Positions 10,499 through 15,124 of a DNA stretch of 15,124 bases are shown piece by piece. Source of the DNA: Lachnospiraceae bacterium (GTDB taxonomy: Bacteria > Bacillota_A > Clostridia > Lachnospirales > Lachnospiraceae); NCBI GenBank assembly GCA_017464645.1, contig JAFTZF010000010.1:1-15124 (forward strand). The letters are read 5' to 3'. Positions within the stretch are counted from its first letter, which is position 1, and each line of letters starts with the position of its first letter. A model generated the notes under the pieces. It had not been told where the DNA came from. It saw only the letters and a list, made by a program, of their open reading frames with translations, and made no database searches. A program made the position numbers and the translations under genes.

Positions 10499-10538
10499 AT
10501 TGCTATTACATTGAGACTTATTTACGGGAGGTTTGCTT

Positions 10539-11408
10539 ATGAAAAATTATTTTGATAAATTCCCCGACTCCTATGTAGAGAGCTCCCGGCGCATTATTGC
10601 CACCCCCAGCGCCTTTGCCCGCTCTGCCTTTTTCTATGTACAGGAAACCGGCTATCTGAAATTAAAAGAAAGCCATCTGGCCAAAAGAAAAAATCTGGAT
10701 TCTTATCTGGTGGTTCTGGTTTTATCCGGAAAAGGAACCCTCATGTATGACGGGGTCTCCTATGAGCTCTCACAGGGCTCCTGCTTTTTTATCGACTGTA
10801 ATCTTCCTTATTACCACCAAAGCAGTCAGGAATCTCCCTGGGAACTGTTATGGGTCCATTTTAAGGGTTCTTCATCCCAGGCCTATTATGAATACTTCTG
10901 CAGTCACTGTCCTCCCGCCTTCCGTCCTTCCTGCTTTGGGGAGCTGAAAGAAAAATTACTTCTGCTGACCGACATTTGCCAGAACCACGACTTGGCGGCA
11001 GAAATTCACACCTCCCGCATTTTGGTAGAAACCCTGTCCCTGATCCTGCTTTTTCTGACCGCTCCATCGGGAAACCCCAGTCTGGGGAGGGAAAAAATGA
11101 CCCAGGTACGGGCCTATCTGGATAAGCATTTTACAGAAAAGTTTTCCCTGAATGAACTTTCTTCACAATTCTTCATCAGCAAATACCATCTGTCCCGGGA
11201 ATTCAAAGCCTGCTATGGTATTACTCTGAACACCTATGTAATTACCCGGCGCATTACACTGGCCAAACGTCTGCTGCGCTTTACCGATTACACTCTGGAA
11301 GAGATCGCGCACCAATGCGGCTTTTATGATGCCAGCTATTTTAACAAACATTTTAAAAAATCCGAAGGCATCAGCGCTTCGGACTTTCGCAGAAAATGGA
11401 TCAATTAG
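10539..11408 (+). CDS. AraC-family transcriptional regulator with N-terminal cupin sensor
   Basis: This 289-residue protein has the AraC/XylS layout. An N-terminal cupin-like ligand domain (about 20-150) includes YLVVLVLSGKGTL (56-68) and the usual PYYHQSSQESPWELLWVHF stretch (90-108). A C-terminal DNA-binding domain (about 185-288) has two helix-turn-helix units: FSLNELSSQFFISKYHLSR (202-220) and YTLEEIAHQCGFYDASYFNK (251-270). The start at 10539 has GGGAGG 7 bases upstream; a TTG two codons earlier is not preferred. Such regulators usually sense a sugar or sugar derivative. Divergence from manC makes the GDP-fucose operon the likely target, but the sensed ligand is unknown and it could act elsewhere. 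It converges with the DUF4886 genes, separated by a terminator. Confidence 0.93.
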   Translation: MKNYFDKFPDSYVESSRRIIATPSAFARSAFFYVQETGYLKLKESHLAKRKNLDSYLVVLVLSGKGTLMYDGVSYELSQGSCFFIDCNLPYYHQSSQESPWELLWVHFKGSSSQAYYEYFCSHCPPAFRPSCFGELKEKLLLLTDICQNHDLAAEIHTSRILVETLSLILLFLTAPSGNPSLGREKMTQVRAYLDKHFTEKFSLNELSSQFFISKYHLSREFKACYGITLNTYVITRRITLAKRLLRFTDYTLEEIAHQCGFYDASYFNKHFKKSEGISASDFRRKWIN

Positions 11409-11415
11409 TTCACAT

Positions 11416-11453
11416 AAAAAGGACCGAGCCCTGTGCAATACAGGGCTTGGTCC
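11416..11453 (-). terminator. Intrinsic terminator downstream of the DUF4886 gene cluster
   Basis: GGACCGAGCCCTGT (11421-11434) pairs with ACAGGGCTTGGTCC (11440-11453) over 14 positions, one of them G-T, with a five-base loop. On the minus strand the hairpin is followed by five T (11416-11420), so it is oriented to end the DUF4886 transcript. On the plus strand the hairpin is followed by AAATC, so it would stop araC transcription poorly; it may still act on both. Confidence 0.85.
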
Positions 11454-11489
11454 AAATCTGTACTCTCTTTATAAGCAGATTCCCTTTAA

Positions 11490-12386
11490 TCAAGATTCTT
11501 CCGTAAAGGTTGACTGCGTAATTTCATAAGGCTCCTGTACCGCATTGGTAACAGCTTCCTTTGCCATTTCAATCATCTGATCTGTAATGATCCCGGGAAA
11601 CGGATTGTAATCAATATCTTCAATGGGTGCATTTGTAATAGCCGCAAACCAGGTCAGACCTGCAATATATCTGCCGATAAAACGATTTAGATGGAATCCG
11701 TCACGGGTGAGCGTATCGCCCAGGAAAGAGGTTCTTGCATTCTGAATAGCTGTTCCTGTAGGAATAATGATCTCAATATCATCATTTTCTTCAATATGCT
11801 CTTTTACACACGCAAGGATCTGATTATACATAGTCATTTGATCCTTATTGTAGTCTTCAAAAGCTTCTTCTTCACAATCATGCTGATATGCCCATGTCAT
11901 CTGCCAGATCAGGGTCGCATCTGAATTCTGCTCCCTGACAATAGAAATTAATTCTGCCAGGGGTTCTGCATAGGATTCAGAAATTCCGCTAAGCGCAGAA
12001 GACTGATGCATGGAAATATAATCCCAATCCTCATCTGCAATGGCGTCTGACATTTTATAATTTTCTGTTTCTTCCCAATCTCCCGTAGTGTTTTTAAAAT
12101 AAGTATAGGCAGCCTGATCTGCATTGGCGATATTTACATGTTTTTCCACACTGCATCCGCCTACATAGAGGTTTCCAAGGACAACCTCTTCTACTCCTCC
12201 TGCGGTAGCAATTCCGTAGAGAAATTCCATGGCGTCAATAGAAAAACTATTTCCAATAGCCAGAATTTTAAGGGATTTGGGAGGTTCTGCATCTAATTTA
12301 ACTTTTGGTGCACAAGAACTGAGTAAGCAAGAAGCAAGCATTAACATAGCAATTACCAAAGCAGATTTTTTTCCAATTCCTTTCAT
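11490..12386 (-). CDS. DUF4886 / SGNH-hydrolase-like lipoprotein, copy 1
   Basis: This 298-residue exported protein resembles the DUF4886 family, which shares the SGNH esterase block pattern; the biochemical role is not established. The signal peptide ends in a lipobox at LLSSC (Cys25; LASC at Cys20 is an alternative), so it should be anchored to the outer face of the membrane. Block I is AIGNSFS with predicted nucleophile Ser47, a conserved LGNLYVGGCS loop follows, then DWDYISMHQSSALSG, and the C-terminal block DGFHL gives the Asp229/His232 pair expected of a catalytic dyad. It is the last of three tandem paralogues, 17 bases after copy 2, with a GGAAAAGCGGAA leader nearly identical to that of copy 2. 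It keeps the Asn after Gly45 that copies 2 and 3 have lost, but has His in place of the first Gln of their QQTS motif. Confidence 0.85.
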   Translation of the reverse strand: MKGIGKKSALVIAMLMLASCLLSSCAPKVKLDAEPPKSLKILAIGNSFSIDAMEFLYGIATAGGVEEVVLGNLYVGGCSVEKHVNIANADQAAYTYFKNTTGDWEETENYKMSDAIADEDWDYISMHQSSALSGISESYAEPLAELISIVREQNSDATLIWQMTWAYQHDCEEEAFEDYNKDQMTMYNQILACVKEHIEENDDIEIIIPTGTAIQNARTSFLGDTLTRDGFHLNRFIGRYIAGLTWFAAITNAPIEDIDYNPFPGIITDQMIEMAKEAVTNAVQEPYEITQSTFTEES

Positions 12387-12403
12387 TTCCGCTTTTCCTT
12401 TCT

Positions 12404-13288
12404 TTAATAAGTAGATTCCGTTACTTCCCGGGGATTCAATATGGCATTGGTAACAGCTTCCTTTGCCGCCTCCATCATTTCGTCTGTAATCATCTCCGGC
12501 GCCGGATTATAATCAATCTTTTCAATGGATGAATTTGTAATGGCTGCATACCAGGTAAGCCCGCCAATGTATCGTCCAATCTGTTCATCTAAATGAAGGC
12601 CATCCCTGGTAAGAGTGTCTCCCAGGAAAGAAGTTCTGGCATTTTGAATGGCTGTTCCCACAGGAATTACAAATTCAAAGACCTCCTGCTTATCTACGCA
12701 TTCATTCAGGCAATTTACAATTCCATTGTACATGGTCATCTGGTCACTGTTGTAATCCTTGAAAGCATCAGATTCATAGTCCTGCTGATACGCCCAAGTC
12801 ATATGCCACATCAGCGGAGTTTCCGGGCACTTTTCTCTTACAATGGAAATCAGCTCCGGCAATGCAGTTTCATATGATTCCGGCAGTCCACTAAGGGCAG
12901 ATGTCTGTTGAAGAGAAATGTAATCCCACTCCTCATCTGCAAGAGCTTCCGAAAGCGTGTAATTATCCGTTACATTCCACTCACCATCTGTATTTTTATA
13001 GTAAGAATACCCTGTCTGCTGAGATTTGTAAAACAGTACATGTCTCTGCAGACTGCAGCCTCCATTGTACAAATTTCCCAAAACCACTTCTTTAACACCT
13101 GCTGCAGTAGCAATGTCATAAAGATATTCCATGGTATCTATGGAAAAACTGCCTCCAACCGCCAATACTTTAAGAGATTTTGGCGGTCTGGCCGTCAACG
13201 GCCCCTTTTCCCCACATCCTCCAAGTATGCATGATGCAAGCATCAGCATAAGAATGACCAAAGCAGATGTTTTTTTCCAACGTTTCAT
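12404..13288 (-). CDS. DUF4886 / SGNH-hydrolase-like lipoprotein, copy 2
   Basis: The middle paralogue has 294 residues. Its signal peptide has a hydrophobic core at about 8-19 and the lipobox ILGGC (Cys25). Block I reads AVGGSFS (Ser47), with Gly where copy 1 has Asn; LGNLYNGGCS and ISLQQTSALSG follow, and the C-terminal block is DGLHL with Asp229 and His232. The sequence after the lipobox (GEKGPLTARPPKSLKVL) is the most divergent of the three in the linker, and it ends at ESTY without the acidic tail of copies 1 and 3. It starts 33 bases after copy 3, with GGAAAGGAAAGCGGAG before the ATG, so the three genes look like one transcript. A 55-base segment (12888-12942) is nearly identical to copy 3. 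Acyl or acetyl ester hydrolysis on a glycan is plausible by fold only. Confidence 0.85.
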   Translation of the reverse strand: MKRWKKTSALVILMLMLASCILGGCGEKGPLTARPPKSLKVLAVGGSFSIDTMEYLYDIATAAGVKEVVLGNLYNGGCSLQRHVLFYKSQQTGYSYYKNTDGEWNVTDNYTLSEALADEEWDYISLQQTSALSGLPESYETALPELISIVREKCPETPLMWHMTWAYQQDYESDAFKDYNSDQMTMYNGIVNCLNECVDKQEVFEFVIPVGTAIQNARTSFLGDTLTRDGLHLDEQIGRYIGGLTWYAAITNSSIEKIDYNPAPEMITDEMMEAAKEAVTNAILNPREVTESTY

Positions 13289-13321
13289 CTCCGCTTTCCT
13301 TTCCCCTTATGTTTCCATATA

Positions 13322-14218
13322 TTACTTTTTGTCTTCACCCTCTGTATAAACAGACTCTGTTACCTCATAAGGATTCTGAACTGCATTTGTAGCTGCTTCT
13401 TTTGCTACTGCAATTACCTCATCCGTGATCAGACCCGGGAACGGATTGTATGTAATATTTTCAACAGGTGCTTTTGTAAGTGCGGCAAACCACGCCATTC
13501 CAGCAATATATCTGCCCACCTGGCGTGTCAAATGAAATCCGTCGCGATTGAGGGTATCTCCCAAATAAGAAGTTCTTGCATTCTGGATCGCTGTTCCGCA
13601 AGGAATCACCATCTTCAGTTCTTCCTCCTTAGAGATACAATCATCAATACGTTCTACAATCATTTCATACATTGTCATCTGGTCATTATTATAATCAGCA
13701 AAAGCTTCTTCTTCACAATCTGCTGCGTAAGACCAGGTCATATGCCAAATCAGTTCTGCTTCTGTGTTCACTTCTCTTACACAAGCAATTAAATTGGCAA
13801 GGTCTTTTTCATAAGGTTCTTTCAAGCCACTAAGGGCAGATGTCTGTTGAAGAGATATGTAATCCCAGTCCTCATCTGCAATGGCATCTGCTATTGTATA
13901 ATTTTCGGTAGATTCCCAATCACCTGTAGAGTTTTTGTAATAGGTATAATTGGGCAAATCTCCTCTGGCATTTTCTACATGCTGTTCCAAAGAGCCGCCA
14001 CCTAAGAAAAGATTTCCCAAAACCACTTCTTCCACTCCGCCATCGGTTGCGATCCCATAAAGGAATTCCATTGCGTCCATAGAAAAACTGCCGCCAATGG
14101 CTAAAACCTTAAGGGATTTCGGCGGTTCCTGGTCCAATTTTACTTTGGGAGCGCACGCACTCACCAAGGAGGATATGAGCATAATCATAGCAGTAAACAA
14201 AGCAATTTTTCTTTTCAT
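13322..14218 (-). CDS. DUF4886 / SGNH-hydrolase-like lipoprotein, copy 3
   Basis: This 298-residue protein is the first gene of the trio. The signal peptide ends in LVSAC (Cys22), a good lipobox. Block I is AIGGSFS with predicted nucleophile Ser44, and the C-terminal block DGFHL gives Asp226/His229. The conserved glycine loop reads LGGGS, where copies 1 and 2 have GGCS, so a Cys is lost. By eye about two thirds of positions match copy 1 after the lipobox. A lysine-ended acidic tail (TEGEDKK) follows the common end. Only 91 bases separate it from the upstream substrate-binding protein gene, and a strong hairpin (14243-14270) fills most of that gap; no convincing promoter was seen between hairpin and ATG. 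The ribosome binding site is AAGGGGA, weaker than those of the metabolic genes. Confidence 0.85.
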   Translation of the reverse strand: MKRKIALFTAMIMLISSLVSACAPKVKLDQEPPKSLKVLAIGGSFSMDAMEFLYGIATDGGVEEVVLGNLFLGGGSLEQHVENARGDLPNYTYYKNSTGDWESTENYTIADAIADEDWDYISLQQTSALSGLKEPYEKDLANLIACVREVNTEAELIWHMTWSYAADCEEEAFADYNNDQMTMYEMIVERIDDCISKEEELKMVIPCGTAIQNARTSYLGDTLNRDGFHLTRQVGRYIAGMAWFAALTKAPVENITYNPFPGLITDEVIAVAKEAATNAVQNPYEVTESVYTEGEDKK

Positions 14219-14242
14219 GTCTCTTCCCCTTTTCTAACTTTT

Positions 14243-14273
14243 AAAGGGAACCGGAAAACCGGTTCCCTTTTTT
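14243..14273. terminator. Perfect 12-bp hairpin between the binding-protein gene and the DUF4886 trio
   Basis: AAAGGGAACCGG (14243-14254) and CCGGTTCCCTTT (14259-14270) form a perfect 12-bp stem with a four-A loop. Six T (14268-14273) follow on the plus strand, but both flanking genes are on the minus strand, where only the three T inside the stem are available and AAAAG follows. It could therefore be a leaky terminator or a 3'-stabilising structure for the binding-protein mRNA that still lets transcription reach the DUF4886 genes. Confidence 0.65.
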
Positions 14274-14309
14274 CTCTCTCGTATATGTACGGATTTCTTA
14301 AATCAAGAA

Positions 14310-15124
14310 TTAGTCGTACAGGTTCGGAGCGATGTTGTCATCGGTCATGTTGGTGGTATCATACCAGTAACCATTCATCGGGTAGTCTTCTACGGACTCA
14401 CCCTGGCAGATAGCGTACAGAGTCTTGATACACTCATAGCCCTGCATCAGCGGAGACTGAGTAACGGAACCGATAAACAGACCGCTATTGATAGCTTCCT
14501 TCTGCGGAGTACCAGCGTCAAAACCAGCTGCTACAACGTTGGTAGCCGGATCAGTTCCCAGTACGTTCAGAGTACTGTTAGCAGTGATAACGCCTTCTGC
14601 GGTAACCTGGTTGGAACCAAAGATAGCGATGGTGTCTTCTTTCGCCATGATGTTCTGAGCTTCTGCTGCGGACAGCTCTACGGTTGTCTGTGCAGGAACT
14701 GCAACTTCGATGATAACCTCTGCGGTAGCTTCGTCACCCTTGTCAGAGCAAGCGTCTACATAGAACTGGTTACCAACTACAGCAACTTTCTTGCCAGCTG
14801 CGGTACACAGCTCGATCATCTTGTTGATGAATCCAAGACCACGGTCCTGAATGTTCTGAGCGGTAGCATCCTGGTTAACTTCACCGATTCTTACGGGAGC
14901 ATCTGCGGTAGCTGCCTTAACAACTTCCTCGATAACCGGGAACATGTTCTCAGCTGCGCAAGCACCTGCTGCCAGGTTGTCAGTAGCTACGGTTGCGTAT
15001 ACGGAGCCTTCCGGAGCGTTCGGAACACCAGTATCGAAGCAAACTACGGGGATACCAGCCTCTAATGCTTTTGCAAGAGAGTCAATTACAGATTCGGTAT
15101 CGCAAGCTGCCAGACCGATTCCGG
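14310..15124 (-). CDS. ABC transporter substrate-binding protein (sugar-type), C-terminal 270 residues
   Basis: The frame is open to the right edge, so the N-terminus and signal peptide are outside the window; a Met at 14945 is internal and not the start. Visible features are those of the Peripla_BP_4/ribose-binding type: GIPVVCFDTGVPNA (first 40 visible residues), ATVATDNLAAG, the second-lobe segments GKKVAVVGNQ and VVAAGFDAGTP, QSPLMQGYECIKTLY, and the clostridial ending WYDTTNMTDDNIAPNLYD. The protein would bind a sugar or similar solute outside the cell and deliver it to an ABC permease. Codon use looks strongly biased, as expected for a highly expressed gene. No ATPase or permease follows; they must lie upstream of the window or elsewhere. 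The ligand cannot be deduced from this part. Confidence 0.92.
   Translation of the reverse strand, partial: GIGLAACDTESVIDSLAKALEAGIPVVCFDTGVPNAPEGSVYATVATDNLAAGACAAENMFPVIEEVVKAATADAPVRIGEVNQDATAQNIQDRGLGFINKMIELCTAAGKKVAVVGNQFYVDACSDKGDEATAEVIIEVAVPAQTTVELSAAEAQNIMAKEDTIAIFGSNQVTAEGVITANSTLNVLGTDPATNVVAAGFDAGTPQKEAINSGLFIGSVTQSPLMQGYECIKTLYAICQGESVEDYPMNGYWYDTTNMTDDNIAPNLYD

Larger units (their letters stand above)
11490..14218 (-). repeat. Tandem triplication of a DUF4886 lipoprotein gene
   Basis: Three full-length, same-strand paralogues stand head to tail with gaps of 17 and 33 bases and without remnants of a mobile element. DNA similarity is patchy: copies 2 and 3 share a 55-base tract with two mismatches (12888-12942 and 13827-13881), whereas copies 1 and 3 share a 22-base exact tract (11858-11879 and 13699-13720). 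This suggests duplication followed by local gene conversion. Confidence 0.8.

Noticed and set aside
14943..14945. Apparent start codon of the substrate-binding protein
   Set aside because: The frame continues upstream without a stop to the window edge and encodes 59 more residues of conserved binding-protein fold, so this Met is internal.

Overview
The window looks like a chromosomal segment of a gut-type Firmicute, most likely a Lachnospiraceae/Clostridia member. The reasons are the V-type (not only F-type) ATPase operon, strong AAGGAGG ribosome binding sites, AT-rich control regions with TTGNNN-N17-TAAAAT promoters, a short-form malic enzyme, and a substrate-binding protein with a typical clostridial C-terminus. 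Genus is not decidable by eye. There are no tRNAs, rRNAs, CRISPR arrays, insertion sequences or phage genes.

Layout: (1) 1-3031, minus strand: start of a V-type ATPase operon in the order peripheral-stalk coiled-coil subunit, subunit I (a), subunit K (c-ring), subunit E (cut by the window edge). The c-ring subunit carries every residue of the Enterococcus hirae Na+ site, so a sodium-coupled enzyme is likely. (2) 3032-3291: a control region with two back-to-back sigma-70-type promoters, one per strand. (3) 3292-4476, plus strand: malic enzyme, followed by an intrinsic terminator. (4) 4571-10378, minus strand: five tightly packed genes, manC-gmd-fcl-manA-phosphohexomutase, which together convert fructose-6-phosphate to GDP-L-fucose. 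(5) 10379-10538: AT-rich divergent promoter region; 10539-11408, plus strand: AraC-family regulator, the obvious candidate to control the GDP-fucose operon. (6) 11421-11453: terminator hairpin between convergent units. (7) 11490-14218, minus strand: three tandem paralogous lipoproteins of the DUF4886/SGNH-hydrolase-like type. (8) 14243-14273: perfect hairpin; 14310-15124, minus strand: C-terminal 270 residues of a sugar-type ABC transporter substrate-binding protein, truncated by the window edge.

How it fits together: the V-ATPase and malic enzyme belong to energy and redox metabolism. The five-gene operon is a complete de novo GDP-fucose supply line with no glycosyltransferase next to it, so the fucose acceptor (capsule, teichoic/cell-wall glycan or glycoprotein) must be encoded elsewhere. 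The least understood part is the right end: three exported, probably membrane-anchored SGNH-like proteins apparently transcribed behind a solute-binding protein. They could modify or trim an acylated glycan whose products the transporter imports, but that is inference. The three copies differ at predicted active-site positions and show patchwork DNA similarity, suggesting duplication, gene conversion and functional divergence.
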